Source of the DNA: Bradyrhizobium sp. Ai1a-2
GTDB taxonomy: Bacteria > Pseudomonadota > Alphaproteobacteria > Rhizobiales > Xanthobacteraceae
Direction: 5' to 3'
NCBI RefSeq assembly: GCF_000426245.1
Contig: NZ_AUEZ01000042.1
Location: forward strand, 1-64,000
Length of the DNA stretch: 64,000 nucleotides
Shown: positions 35,131-44,010 of the stretch, one piece after another
Layout: each line of letters opens with the position of its first letter
Position numbering within the stretch: the stretch's first letter is position 1
The notes under the pieces: model-generated
What the model saw: the letters and a program-made list of their open reading frames with translations, nothing else
What the model was told of the DNA's origin: nothing
The model's database searches: none
Program-made: the position numbers and the translations under genes

Positions 35131-36058
35131 GCTTGGCCTTTCGCCAGAGATTGGCAGGCCGCAATGAGATCAGGCCATGCGGCAGGAACAGAAGCAGCAG
35201 GACAATGATCAGCCCGAGCACGCCGCTGTGGAATTGGATGTAGTTGCGCCAGACCACCTCCTCGAGCCCGAGATAGAGGAACGCGCCGCAGGCAACGCCG
35301 AGCGGCGAGCCGAGACCGCCCATCAGCGCCATCACGATCGGCTTCACGGAATAGAGGATGTCGAAGACATCGGACGGATCGATATAATGCACCCAGGCCG
35401 CATAGACGCCGCCGGCCGCGCTGACGAAACAGGCCGACAGGCCGAAGGCGATACTCTTATAGAGAGTGGTGTTGAGGCCGACCATGCTGGAGGCAGTCTC
35501 GTTCTGGCGGATGCAGGCGAGCCCGAATCCGAGCTTCGAGCCGGCGACTGCCATCACCATCAGCGCGGTGAGCAGCAGCAGGATCCACATCGCATAGAAG
35601 AAGAACATCGCTTCCGCGAGCACGCCGGAGCCGGACACCAGCGGGATATTGAGGCCCATGCCACCACCGGTGAGGTCGGTGGCATTGTTGACGAGTTCGC
35701 GCAGCACCTCGACCAGCGAGAGGCTTGCGATCGCGAAATAATGTCCGCGCAGGCGCAGCAGCGCCGCGCCGAGCACGGCTGACATCAGCAAGGCGGCGAC
35801 GGCTGCGATGACGACGCCAAGCCAGAGCGGCAATCCCTTGCCCAGCAGCACGCCCGTGGTGTAGGCGCCGAAGCCGAAGAAGGCTGCGGTCGCAAACGAG
35901 GGATAGCCGGCAAAACCGCCGACCACATTCCACGACAGCGCCAGGATCGCATACATGCAGGCCATGGTGCCGAGCCGCAGCGCATAGGCGCCGCCGAACA
36001 GCGGCAGCGATGCGACGACCGCGAGCAGGACAAGCAGCGCGATATTCGACCTCGTCAT
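35123..36058 (-). CDS. livM: Branched-chain amino acid-type ABC transporter permease LivM
   Basis: The 311-residue permease has eight or nine hydrophobic segments and the family motif 'LALSWNVVGGFAGYPSFATAAFFGFGAYT' near residue 38 (key part GGFAGYPSFATAAF). The EAA-like loop is 'RLRGHYFAIASLSLVEVLREL', followed by 'GGLGSPLGVACGAFLYLGLEE'. It overlaps livH by four bases and livG by eight. Confidence 0.93.
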   Translation of the reverse strand: MTRSNIALLVLLAVVASLPLFGGAYALRLGTMACMYAILALSWNVVGGFAGYPSFATAAFFGFGAYTTGVLLGKGLPLWLGVVIAAVAALLMSAVLGAALLRLRGHYFAIASLSLVEVLRELVNNATDLTGGGMGLNIPLVSGSGVLAEAMFFFYAMWILLLLTALMVMAVAGSKLGFGLACIRQNETASSMVGLNTTLYKSIAFGLSACFVSAAGGVYAAWVHYIDPSDVFDILYSVKPIVMALMGGLGSPLGVACGAFLYLGLEEVVWRNYIQFHSGVLGLIIVLLLLFLPHGLISLRPANLWRKAKHV

Positions 36059-36921
36059 TCGAAGCCCTTCCGGCCAAGGAGCCCTTGCGGGCGCAGGATG
36101 AGGAAGATGATGAGCAGGATGAAGGACAGCGTGGTCGCATGGGCGGGACCGAAGAAGGTCGAACCAATTCCCTCGACCAGCGCCAGCAGCAGGCCGCCCG
36201 CGAGCGCACCCGAGACGCTGCCGAGGCCGCCGAGCACGCAGACCACGAAGGCCTTTCCGAGATAGCCCGACGAGGTCAATGGCGAGATCGGGAAGATCAG
36301 CGCCATCAGCACGCCGGCGCAGCCGGCAAGCGCAGCACCAAGGCCGAACGCGATCGCGTAGATCGACTTGACGTCGACCCCCATCAGCACGGCAGCGTCG
36401 CGGTCGAGCCGCACCGCGACGATGGCGCGCCCGACGCGCGAGCGCCGCAGCAACAGATAGAGCAGCCCGGTCAGCGCCAGTGCGGCGACCGTCGCGATCA
36501 GCCGGTCGACCGGCACCACCACGTCGAAGATAGAGACTGATCCGAGCGACGGCGTCAGCGTCAGCTTGCGGTAATCGGCCTTGAAGAAATAGATCATCGC
36601 GTTGTTCAGGATCAGGTCGAGCCCGAACGTCATCGTCAGCGTCACCAGCACCGGCGCCGTGATCACGCGGTTGAGCAACAACCGCTGCAGCAGGTAGCCG
36701 AGCACGAAGAACAGCGGCGCAGCGACCGCGATCGAGTACCAGGGCGAGATGTGCAGCGCGTTGTAGAGCCCGAAGGCGAGATAGGCGCCAAGCACGATGA
36801 AGGAGCCGTGGATCAGGTTGATGACGTTCAGCACGCCCCAGACCAGCGAAAAGCCAATCGCAATACAGGCATAGAGGCAGCCGAGAACCACCGCGTTCAC
36901 CAGGATCTGGGCTGCGTGCAT
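36055..36921 (-). CDS. livH: Branched-chain amino acid-type ABC transporter permease LivH
   Basis: The 288-residue permease has about eight membrane segments, with 'AIGFSLVWGVLNVINLIHGSF' near residue 20 (key part GVLNVINLIHG) and 'VCVLGGLGSVSGALAGGLLLALVE' near 230, both typical of LivH. It starts 156 bases after the binding-protein gene, with a palindromic repeat between them. Confidence 0.93.
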   Translation of the reverse strand: MHAAQILVNAVVLGCLYACIAIGFSLVWGVLNVINLIHGSFIVLGAYLAFGLYNALHISPWYSIAVAAPLFFVLGYLLQRLLLNRVITAPVLVTLTMTFGLDLILNNAMIYFFKADYRKLTLTPSLGSVSIFDVVVPVDRLIATVAALALTGLLYLLLRRSRVGRAIVAVRLDRDAAVLMGVDVKSIYAIAFGLGAALAGCAGVLMALIFPISPLTSSGYLGKAFVVCVLGGLGSVSGALAGGLLLALVEGIGSTFFGPAHATTLSFILLIIFLILRPQGLLGRKGFE

Positions 36922-36954
36922 GAGAATGCCTTAACCGATCAGCTCAAGAGTGTC

Positions 36955-37070
36955 GTCATTGCGAGGCGCGCAGCGACGAAGCAATCCAATCCTTCTACTT
37001 GTGGAGACATGGATTGCTTCCGCCATCGCTCGTTGAGCTTCGGCGGACAAGTCGCTTCGCTCGCAATGAC
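36955..37070. repeat. Palindromic repeat, GTCATTGCGAGGCGC family
   Basis: The left arm starts GTCATTGCGAGGCGCGCAGC and the right arm ends TCGCTTCGCTCGCAATGAC. AAGCAATCCA pairs with TGGATTGCTT, and the segment between holds smaller stems. This style of element is common in Bradyrhizobium-like genomes. It lies inside the transporter operon, between the binding protein and livH, where it probably attenuates permease expression or protects the upstream mRNA. Confidence 0.83.
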
Positions 37071-37076
37071 AGCTCA

Positions 37077-38291
37077 TCAGTTCACGCCGACCTTGAGATC
37101 ACCCTGCTTGATGGCTTCCGGGAACAACACCACGGGCTTGGCGCCCTGGATCTGGAAGACCGGCGGATCGAGCGAGTTGATCTGGCCGTTGGCACCGAAC
37201 CTGACCGGACCGAAGAAGGTCACCGCGTCGAGCCTGGCTAGTTCGTCGCGCACCTTGTCGCGATCGAGCGAGCCGGCCTTTTCGATCGCCATCTGGAACA
37301 GCGCGCCGCAGAGCGCCGCGGAAGCCTGGCCATAGTCCGGCTCGCTCTTGTACTTGGCCTTGAACAGCTTCACGAAATTCTCGGTCGAGCCGAAGATGTC
37401 CTTGCCATCATACCGCTCGGCCGGATGCCACCAGGAAGCGCTGGTGATGTTCTCGGCGGTCTTGCCACCGGACTCGATGAATTCCTGGTAGGCGGGACCG
37501 GCGATCATCGTGACAACCGGCGCCTTCATCTCCTGGTCGACCATCTGCTTGCGGACCAGGAGCAGGTCGTTGATGTAGCCGGTGACGAAGATCCATTGCG
37601 GCGCGAGCGACTTGATCTGCGACAGCGCCGCCGAATGATCGAGCGTGCCGATCGCATATTTCTCGAAATAGACGAGGTCGAAGCCGTTTGCCTTGGCGGA
37701 CTTCTCCATTTCCTGTGCGATCGCGAGCGGAAACAGGTCGTTGCGCGCGAGGATGGCGACCTTCTTCACCTCGGGCACCTTGGCCTTGATGATCTGGGTC
37801 AGCGGCGTCGTCAGCGTGTCGTTCGGCGTGAAGGTGCCGAACAGATATTTGTAGCCCTGGTCGTAGACCTGGACCGAGGACGCGGTGGCAGCGAGCGTCG
37901 GCACCTTGTACTTCTCCGACACCGTGCTGGCCGCCTTGGCCGCACCGGAGCCGAAGGCGCCGAACATGAAGTTGACATTGCCCTGGGTAATCATCTGCTC
38001 GGTCGCCTGCACCGCGCGCGGCGTGTTCGACTGATAGTCGGCGTAGACAATCTCGACCTTGTATTTCTTGCCGCCGACGGAAATGCCGCCGGCCTTGTTC
38101 GCCTCCTCGGCCCAGAGGTCATAGCCCTGCTGCTGCTTGATCGCCTCGGGCGCGAGCGGGCCGGTGATCGGCAGCGGCGCGCCGAAACGGATGACATCCT
38201 CGGCCGACGCGTTCGAGGCAACGCAGGCGACCACCGCCGCCCAAAGTGGGACTGCAAGACGCGCGTAACGAAAGACCCAAGACTTATTCAT
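37077..38291 (-). CDS. ABC transporter substrate-binding protein (Leu/Ile/Val-type, HAAT family)
   Basis: The 404-residue periplasmic protein has a signal peptide ending near 'SNASA-EDV' and a type I periplasmic binding fold ('IRFGAPLPITGPLAPEA', 'QATEQMITQGNVNFMFGAFGSG', 'VAILARNDLFPLAIAQEMEKSA'). The ATG at 38289-38291 is preferred to an upstream in-frame start 23 codons earlier that lacks a signal peptide. It is divergent from a LysR regulator and heads the livHMGF operon. Confidence 0.92.
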   Translation of the reverse strand: MNKSWVFRYARLAVPLWAAVVACVASNASAEDVIRFGAPLPITGPLAPEAIKQQQGYDLWAEEANKAGGISVGGKKYKVEIVYADYQSNTPRAVQATEQMITQGNVNFMFGAFGSGAAKAASTVSEKYKVPTLAATASSVQVYDQGYKYLFGTFTPNDTLTTPLTQIIKAKVPEVKKVAILARNDLFPLAIAQEMEKSAKANGFDLVYFEKYAIGTLDHSAALSQIKSLAPQWIFVTGYINDLLLVRKQMVDQEMKAPVVTMIAGPAYQEFIESGGKTAENITSASWWHPAERYDGKDIFGSTENFVKLFKAKYKSEPDYGQASAALCGALFQMAIEKAGSLDRDKVRDELARLDAVTFFGPVRFGANGQINSLDPPVFQIQGAKPVVLFPEAIKQGDLKVGVN

Positions 38292-38344
38292 AGAACAATT
38301 CTCCACCACCGCCTGCCCAGGATTAAAATCATGGCAAATCATGC

Positions 38345-38397
38345 ATTCGAATAAAAGCATTGAAATTAGAGGTCAGGGATCGAATAATTCGACCTCT
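38345..38397. promoter_or_regulatory. Inverted repeats between transporter and LysR gene (likely LysR operator)
   Basis: Three symmetrical elements are packed in 53 bases: ATTCGAAT (38345-38352), AGAGGTC paired with GACCTCT (38368-38374, 38391-38397), and CGAAT-A-ATTCG (38381-38391). They lie between the divergent binding-protein gene and the LysR gene, 50-100 bases from each start. LysR proteins normally bind interrupted dyads (T-N11-A) in such a gap. Confidence 0.55.
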
Positions 38398-38447
38398 GGT
38401 CAGCGCATGCCGCGTTGTTGGGCAGCTGGCAGGGGAAAGAAAGCCGC

Positions 38448-39350
38448 ATGATCGAGTCAGCCGCCATCCGATATTTCCGCGAGGTCACCGAATCCGGTTC
38501 GATCAAGCAGGCGGCAGCCTCGTTGCGGATCGCGCCGAGCGCGATCAGCCGGCAGATGCAGGCGATCGAGGAGGAACTTTCGGCGAAGCTGTTCGAGCGT
38601 GGCCCGCGCGGGATGCAGCTGACCGGCGCCGGTCACCTGCTCTACCGCTACGCGGTCGAGAACCGCAATCAGCTCGACGGCATCCGGGTCAGGGTCCAGG
38701 AATTCGACAGCTCGCGGCGGGGGCAGGTCAGGATCGCCACCGTCGAAGGCATGCTGATGAGCTTCCTGTCGAATTTCGCCGTCGACCTTGCCGGCCAATA
38801 TCCGGGCATTTCGATCTCGATGACGATGGTGGGCTCGCGTGATGTGGCCGAGAAGGTCGGCCACAGCGATGTCGACCTCGGCTTCGTGTTCGGCCGCGCG
38901 CCGCGCAGCGACCTGATCGAGCTCGGGCGGATGCGGCAGTCGCTGTGCCTGCTCGTCTCGCCGCGCCATCCGCTGGCGAACAAGGCGAGTTGCACGGTGA
39001 AAGAACTCGCAGGCCTGCGCGTCGTGGTCCCCGATCCGTCCTTCGGCATCCGCCAGGAAGTGGATCGCGCCTGCGCGCAGGCCAAGGTCAGGCTCGAGGT
39101 CTGCAACGAGACCAACTCGCTCGCTTTCGCACAAACGCTCGCGGCCCGCACCGATCTCGCCACCTTCCTGCCGCGCGTCGCCGCAGTGCCGGCGCTGGAG
39201 GCCGGCCTGCTCGTTGCCGTGCCGTTGCGCGACAAGCGGCTGGAGGCGACGCAGGTGACCATGGTCCGGCTGGCGAGCCGAAACCTGTCGCCCTCCTGCC
39301 GACTGGTGGCCGACCTCCTGATCGGCCGAATGCGGGAAGAGCAGGACTGA
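38448..39350 (+). CDS. LysR-family transcriptional regulator of the adjacent transporter operon
   Basis: The 300-residue protein has an N-terminal winged helix ('AAIRYFREVTESGSIKQAAASL', 'APSAISRQMQAIEEELSAKLFER') and a LysR substrate-binding domain from about residue 90 ('QVRIATVEGMLMSFLSNFAV'). The ATG at 38448 (MIESAAIRYF) fits the family start. It is divergent from the binding-protein gene and probably activates that operon in response to the transported compound or its product. Confidence 0.9.
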   Translation: MIESAAIRYFREVTESGSIKQAAASLRIAPSAISRQMQAIEEELSAKLFERGPRGMQLTGAGHLLYRYAVENRNQLDGIRVRVQEFDSSRRGQVRIATVEGMLMSFLSNFAVDLAGQYPGISISMTMVGSRDVAEKVGHSDVDLGFVFGRAPRSDLIELGRMRQSLCLLVSPRHPLANKASCTVKELAGLRVVVPDPSFGIRQEVDRACAQAKVRLEVCNETNSLAFAQTLAARTDLATFLPRVAAVPALEAGLLVAVPLRDKRLEATQVTMVRLASRNLSPSCRLVADLLIGRMREEQD

Positions 39351-39456
39351 GATTAGATCGATTGCATCCGCGATGGACGCTGCGCTCCCTCTCCCGCTTG
39401 CGGGGAAGGTGAAGCGGAGTCGTGCCCCATTCAACCAAGTGGCACTACGCTTTAGA

Positions 39457-41106
39457 TCAGCTCGCTTCGCGCAGTTTGAAACGCTGGATCTTGCCGGTCA
39501 GCGTTTTCGGCAGCGCGTCGACGAAGCTGATGGCGCGGGGATATTTGTACGGCGCGATCTTGGCCTTGACGTGATCCTGCAAGAGCTTGACCTGTAACTC
39601 GTCGCAACCGCAGCCCTGCTTCAGCACGACATAGGCCGAGACGATCTGGCCGCGCTCCTCATCGGCCTGCCCGACCACCGCACACTCCGCAACATCGGGA
39701 TGCGTCAGCAGCGCGGCTTCAACCTCGGGACCTGCGATGTTGTAGCCGGAAGAAATGATCATGTCGTCGGCGCGGGCAACGAAAGAGAGCCGGCCATTCT
39801 CGTCGCGCACGAACGCGTCGCCGGTCAGGTTCCAGCCATCGCGCACATATTTGGTTTGGCGCGCATCCGCAAGATAGCGACACCCCGTCGGACCGCGCAC
39901 CGCGAGCTTGCCGACCCTGCCGGGCGGCAACTCGTTCATGTCGTCATCGACGATCTTCGCCTCATAACCGGAGACCGGATGTCCTGTTGTGCCCGCCACG
40001 GCATCGGCGATCCGGTTGGTGATGAAGATGTGCAGGATCTCCGTGCTGCCGATGCCATCGAGGATCGGCTTGCCGGTCTTCCTGGTCCAGCTTTCGAACA
40101 CCGGCGCCGGCAGCGTCTCGCCGGCAGAAACTGCGATGCGCAGCGACGACAGGTCGGCGCCGTTGTCCATCGCGGCCATCATCGCGCGGTAGGCGGTCGG
40201 CGCGGTGAAGCAGATCGTGGCCTTGTAAGTCTCGATGATCTCGACCATCTGATTCGGCGCGGCGTTTTCCAGCAGCGTCGCCGTGGCGCCGAAGCGCAGC
40301 GGAAAGATCGCAAGCCCGCCCAGTCCGAAGGTGAAGGCCAGCGGCGGCGAGCCGACGAAAACGTCGTTCTCGGTGACGCCAAGGACTTCCTTCGCATAAC
40401 CGTCCGCGATGATCAGGAGATCGCGGTGGAAATGCATCGTCGCCTTCGGCTCGCCGGTCGTGCCCGATGTAAATCCCAACAGCGCGACGTCGTCGCGGCC
40501 GGTCTTGACCGCCTCGAACCGCACGGGCTTGCTCAACGCGACGCGGTCAAGCTCGGCGTCGTGGTTCTGCGTGCCGTCGAAATTGACGACCTGCTTGAGG
40601 AATTTGCTGGTCTTCGCGCAGGCGACGAGCTCATCGGCGATGCGGCTGTCGGTCAGCGCCAGCGAGATTTCGGCCTTGTCGACGATCTTCGCCAGTTCGC
40701 CGGCGCGCAGCATCGGCATGGTGTTGACGACGACGGCGCCGGCCTTGGTCGCGGCGAGCCAGGCGGCAACGAAAGCCGGATTGTTGCCGGAACGGATCAG
40801 CACGCGGTTGCCGGGCTTGACGCCATAGTTTTCGACCAGCGCATGTGCAAGCCGGTTCGACCAGTCGGTTAGTTCCTTGTAGGTGCGCTGGCGGCCGTTG
40901 CCGATCAGCGCAACGCGGTCGCCAAAGCCCTTCTCGACCATGCGGTCGGTCAGTTCGACTGCGGCGTTGAGATAGTCTGGATATTGAAATTCCGGCCGGT
41001 CGAGCAGCAGCTCCGGCCATTGATGGAATGGCGGAAGATTGTCGCGCGTGAACGTATCGACATGGGCAGAAGGGCCCAGCTTCGGTGCAAGAACTGCCAT
41101 ATCCAT
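39457..41106 (-). CDS. 2-aminobenzoate (anthranilate)-CoA ligase / benzoate-CoA ligase family
   Basis: The 549-residue AMP-forming ligase activates an aromatic acid to its CoA thioester. Motifs: P-loop 'LLGFTSGTTGEPKATMHFHRD' (key part TSGTTGEPKA), 'DGIGSTEILHIF', 'GWNLTGDAFVRDENGR' and the C-terminal Lys in 'PKTLTGKIQRFKLRE'. The pattern 'GSTEILHIFI' is typical of benzoate/2-aminobenzoate-CoA ligases. The 2-aminobenzoyl-CoA monooxygenase/reductase gene at 48001-50316 favours anthranilate as substrate. The start MDMAVLAPKLG is used; the rest of the long frame upstream is non-coding. A shared promoter motif lies at 41177-41199. Confidence 0.87.
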   Translation of the reverse strand: MDMAVLAPKLGPSAHVDTFTRDNLPPFHQWPELLLDRPEFQYPDYLNAAVELTDRMVEKGFGDRVALIGNGRQRTYKELTDWSNRLAHALVENYGVKPGNRVLIRSGNNPAFVAAWLAATKAGAVVVNTMPMLRAGELAKIVDKAEISLALTDSRIADELVACAKTSKFLKQVVNFDGTQNHDAELDRVALSKPVRFEAVKTGRDDVALLGFTSGTTGEPKATMHFHRDLLIIADGYAKEVLGVTENDVFVGSPPLAFTFGLGGLAIFPLRFGATATLLENAAPNQMVEIIETYKATICFTAPTAYRAMMAAMDNGADLSSLRIAVSAGETLPAPVFESWTRKTGKPILDGIGSTEILHIFITNRIADAVAGTTGHPVSGYEAKIVDDDMNELPPGRVGKLAVRGPTGCRYLADARQTKYVRDGWNLTGDAFVRDENGRLSFVARADDMIISSGYNIAGPEVEAALLTHPDVAECAVVGQADEERGQIVSAYVVLKQGCGCDELQVKLLQDHVKAKIAPYKYPRAISFVDALPKTLTGKIQRFKLREAS

Positions 41107-41176
41107 CGCCCCTCGCTTTCCAGCAAGAATGCTCACGACCACAAATCGAGGACGCCCGGCAGCGTATCCGGCAACA

Positions 41177-41199
41177 ATTTTATACTTAAAACAATTTCG
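41177..41199 (-). promoter_or_regulatory. Shared MarR-type operator ahead of the CoA ligase
   Basis: ATTTTATACTTAAAACAATTTCG, in two parts ATTTTATACTTAAAA and CAATTTCG, matches the site before the monooxygenase/reductase gene at 20 of 23 positions and the two sites at 42587-42678. It contains TTTTA-TACT-TAAAA symmetry and lies 71-93 bases upstream of the ligase ATG. It is probably bound by the MarR protein encoded nearby. Confidence 0.7.
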
Positions 41200-41242
41200 C
41201 GCAAGGGTCGATTTTGCGGTTCGCCGGAACGTGCGGGAGAAT

Positions 41243-42055
41243 TCAGCCCCTCGCCAATTCGCGCAGGCGCGTAACCATCGCCGAGTCCGGATCGGCGAGC
41301 GGCGCGATCGCGGTGAAATGATTGGCAGCAGCGACGACGCCGTAGCGGGTGGCAACGCCGGCCGCACCCCATTGCTCGACGATGGCGCGGCTTTGCCGAT
41401 GGTATTCGGCGCTTTCGGTTTCGCCGACGACCGCGTCCAGCGCCGTTCCGGCTGGCGGCCGCCAGAACAGCGGACTGGCGGCCTCGGCTGCCGCAGCATC
41501 CAGGCGCAATGCCCTGTTGATCGAGGTTTCGACTAGCGGCGCGAGTTCGAACAGGCCGGAGATCGAATAGGCTGACATGACCGGCCGTTTCGGCAGCGAC
41601 GCATCAAATGCCGGCCAATCCGTTGCGAGCATGCAGGCGGCGAGATGCCCGCCCGCGGAATGGCCGCTCATCACCAGCGGTCGGCCGAGCCGCGCCAATT
41701 CGCGCGACGCATCGCGTATCTGGCCGATGATGTCGGCAATGGTGATCTCGGGACAGAGATCGTAGCTCGGCACGGCGACACTGACACCGTGAGCATTGAG
41801 CCCGCGCGCGCAGTGGCTGAAGAAGGAGCCGTCGAGCGCCTGCCAATAGCCGCCATGGATGAAGACGACGATCGGCCCCTCGCCGCTTTCGAACAGATCG
41901 ATCGAGTGGCGATTGCCGGGACCGTAGGCGATGCGGCGCGGTGCATGCTGCGCGCGATAGGCGGCGGCGTCCCTGGCCCAGCCCTCGATCAGCGCGGGAT
42001 GTTCCGGCACCCGCGCGCGATTATTGTATTCGACCTCGTAGTCGACGGCACTCAT
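41243..42055 (-). CDS. Kynurenine formamidase-like alpha/beta hydrolase
   Basis: The 270-residue serine hydrolase has the oxyanion motif HGGYW ('VVFIHGGYWQALDGS', near residue 77) and the nucleophile elbow GHSAGG ('LVMSGHSAGGHLAACML', near 148), the combination seen in arylformamidases of the BNA7/AFMID type. A C-terminal His in 'AANHFTAI' completes the triad. Such enzymes make kynurenine from N-formylkynurenine. Next to anthranilate degradation it could feed the pathway by deformylating kynurenine or a formylanthranilate. The start overlaps the MarR stop by four bases. Confidence 0.82.
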   Translation of the reverse strand: MSAVDYEVEYNNRARVPEHPALIEGWARDAAAYRAQHAPRRIAYGPGNRHSIDLFESGEGPIVVFIHGGYWQALDGSFFSHCARGLNAHGVSVAVPSYDLCPEITIADIIGQIRDASRELARLGRPLVMSGHSAGGHLAACMLATDWPAFDASLPKRPVMSAYSISGLFELAPLVETSINRALRLDAAAAEAASPLFWRPPAGTALDAVVGETESAEYHRQSRAIVEQWGAAGVATRYGVVAAANHFTAIAPLADPDSAMVTRLRELARG

Positions 42056-42546
42056 GGCGTCCGCGCCTTGGCCGATCGCTGCGCCGAAGCCTTTGTCTTG
42101 GCGAGCAGCCGCATCAACTCGCTGATATCCTTGCGCGAGAGGTCGGCGAAGATATCGGCGATCCACGTCTCGTGCTCGGCCGCCATCTTGCGGAACTCGG
42201 CGCGGCCGAGTTTCGTCAACCGGATGAACTGCACGCGCCGATCGGTCTCCGAGGTGCGGCGGTCGAGATGACCCGATTCCACCAGCCGCTCCACCAGACC
42301 GGTCACATTGCCGTTCGACACCATCATCCGCTTGGAGAGATCGGACAGCGTCATGCCATCAGGCACCTTGTCGAGCTGCGCCATCAGGTCGAAGCGCGGC
42401 AGCGTGACGTCGAAGCGCTCGCGAAGGCGGCTGCGCACCTCGCCCTCGATCAGGGTGGTGCAGGTCAGAAGCCGAAGCCAGAGCCGAAGCTCCGTGCCGT
42501 GATCTTCCGGAAGTTCGACCGCTTTCGTCTCGGAATCAAGCATCAT
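42052..42546 (-). CDS. MarR-family transcriptional regulator
   Basis: The 164-residue protein has the MarR winged-helix fold: 'LPRFDLMAQLDKVPDGMTLSDLSKRMMVSNGNVTGLVERLVE' spans the recognition region (key part MMVSNGNVTGLVERL, residues about 75-90), followed by the wing 'SETDRRVQFIRLTKLG'. MarR proteins in aromatic-CoA pathways often respond to a CoA thioester. The ATG at 42544-42546 is preferred to a TTG two codons upstream. It is transcribed with the formamidase-like hydrolase and divergent from the binding protein at 42828, with two copies of the shared motif in the gap. Confidence 0.9.
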   Translation of the reverse strand: MMLDSETKAVELPEDHGTELRLWLRLLTCTTLIEGEVRSRLRERFDVTLPRFDLMAQLDKVPDGMTLSDLSKRMMVSNGNVTGLVERLVESGHLDRRTSETDRRVQFIRLTKLGRAEFRKMAAEHETWIADIFADLSRKDISELMRLLAKTKASAQRSAKARTP

Positions 42547-42586
42547 GGGCAATCACGCCTTTCGCGGCGCCAATCACAGCCGATCG

Positions 42587-42608
42587 TTTTGACCTTCAAA
42601 CAATTCGC
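42587..42608 (-). promoter_or_regulatory. Shared MarR-type operator ahead of the MarR gene
   Basis: TTTTGACCTTCAAACAATT followed by CGC aligns with the TTTTATACTTAAAACAATTTCG site of the ligase promoter. It lies 41-62 bases upstream of the MarR ATG, fitting autoregulation. It is a weaker match than the two best copies. Confidence 0.6.
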
Positions 42609-42656
42609 AGCATATCGCAAGCTTAATGAGCGCGGCTCCATGTTACTGCTGAATCT

Positions 42657-42678
42657 CTTTAAGCTTCAAGCAATTTGG
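42657..42678 (+). promoter_or_regulatory. Shared MarR-type operator ahead of the binding-protein gene
   Basis: CTTTAAGCTTCAAGCAATTT then GG is the fourth copy of the motif (TTT-A--CTT-AA-CAATTT). It lies 150-171 bases upstream of the binding-protein ATG, in the same gap as the copy for the divergent MarR gene. The greater distance makes its target less certain. Confidence 0.5.
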
Positions 42679-42827
42679 CGCGGCGCTTGCATACGGACCG
42701 CTTGCGTAAGGTCCGCTTGCATCGTCCGCGGACGACCGAGACGCGGCGAGGCATTCGCTTGCGGCACTTGCCGTCGTCAGAATAAGCTGTGCGCGAGGTT
42801 TTGATCTTGTTGGCGCGAGGAGAGACC

Positions 42828-43994
42828 ATGAAACAGGGATTGAGGTTGGCAGGATTGGCGGCGCTGGTCACCCTGGCTGCCACACCTGCGCTGGCGCAGG
42901 ACAAGATCAAGATCGGCGTGATCGTGACGACGTCGGGCCCGGCCGCCGCGCTCGGCCAACAGGTGCGTGACGGCTTTGCGCTGGCGATCAAGGATCTCGG
43001 CGGCAAGATGGCTGGCCGCGAGGTCGAGGTCGTCAATGTGGACGATGAGCTCAAGCCGGATGGCGCGGTGACCAAGGTGCGTGGGCTCCTGGAGCGCGAC
43101 AAGGTCGATTTCGTAGTCGGCCCGATCTTCTCCAACATCCTGCAGGCGATCCATCGCCCCGTGACCGAGAACAAGACGTTCCTGATCTCGCCCAACGCCG
43201 GCCCATCGAGCTACGCCGGCAAGGAATGCAACCCGTTCTTCTACGTCACCTCCTACCAGAACGACCAGGTGCACGAGATCCTTGGCAAGGTCGCGCAGGA
43301 TCGCGGCTACAAGCGCGTCTATCTGCTGGTGCCGAACTACCAGGCCGGGCGCGACTCGGTGGCCGGTTTCAAGCTCGACTACAAGGGCGAGGTCGTGGAC
43401 GAGTCCTATACGCCGCTCAACACGCTGGATTTTCAGCCCGAGTTGACCAAGATTTCCTCGCTCAAGCCGGATGCGCTGTTCACTTTCATGCCGGGCGGCA
43501 TGGGCGTCAATCTGGTGAAGCAGTACAAGCAGGCCGGCGCCACCGTGCCCGTGCTTTCGGCGTTCACGGTCGATGAATCGACGCTGCCGGCGCAGCAGGA
43601 CGCGGCGGTCGGCATGTTCGGCGGCGCCAATTGGGCGCCCAACCTCGACAATCCCCAGAACAAGAAGTTCGTCGCTGCCTATGAAGCCGCCTATAAGAGC
43701 GTACCCGGCACCTACGCCATGCAGGCCTATGACGCAGCGCTCTTGATCGACAGCGCGATGAAGGCGGTCAACGGCGACCTCTCCAACAAGGACGCGGTCG
43801 CGGCGGCGCTGAAGAAGGCCGATTTCGTCTCGCTTCGCGGCAGCTTCAAGTTCAACACCAACGGCTATCCGATCCAGGACTTCTATCTGACCCAGGTCGC
43901 GAAACGTCCTGATGGAAAGTTCCAGACCGAGATCGTACAAAAGGTGTTCGAGAATTATGGCGACCGTTACGCCAAGGACTGCTCAGCCAAGTAA
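42828..43994 (+). CDS. ABC transporter substrate-binding protein (HAAT family) of the anthranilate region
   Basis: The 388-residue protein has a signal peptide (hydrophobic residues 7-20, cleaved near 'ALAQ-DKI') and a type I periplasmic binding fold with 'IKIGVIVTTSGPAAALGQQVRDG' (key part GVIVTTSGPAAA), 'VDFVVGPIFSNI' and 'GTYAMQAYDAALLI'. The ATG at 42828 follows a GAGGAGAG Shine-Dalgarno. No permease or ATPase genes adjoin it, so it may use the livHMGF system at 33657-36921. A cupin gene follows 16 bases later. Confidence 0.92.
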   Translation: MKQGLRLAGLAALVTLAATPALAQDKIKIGVIVTTSGPAAALGQQVRDGFALAIKDLGGKMAGREVEVVNVDDELKPDGAVTKVRGLLERDKVDFVVGPIFSNILQAIHRPVTENKTFLISPNAGPSSYAGKECNPFFYVTSYQNDQVHEILGKVAQDRGYKRVYLLVPNYQAGRDSVAGFKLDYKGEVVDESYTPLNTLDFQPELTKISSLKPDALFTFMPGGMGVNLVKQYKQAGATVPVLSAFTVDESTLPAQQDAAVGMFGGANWAPNLDNPQNKKFVAAYEAAYKSVPGTYAMQAYDAALLIDSAMKAVNGDLSNKDAVAAALKKADFVSLRGSFKFNTNGYPIQDFYLTQVAKRPDGKFQTEIVQKVFENYGDRYAKDCSAK

Positions 43995-44010
43995 GCGAGG
44001 GAGTGGAACA

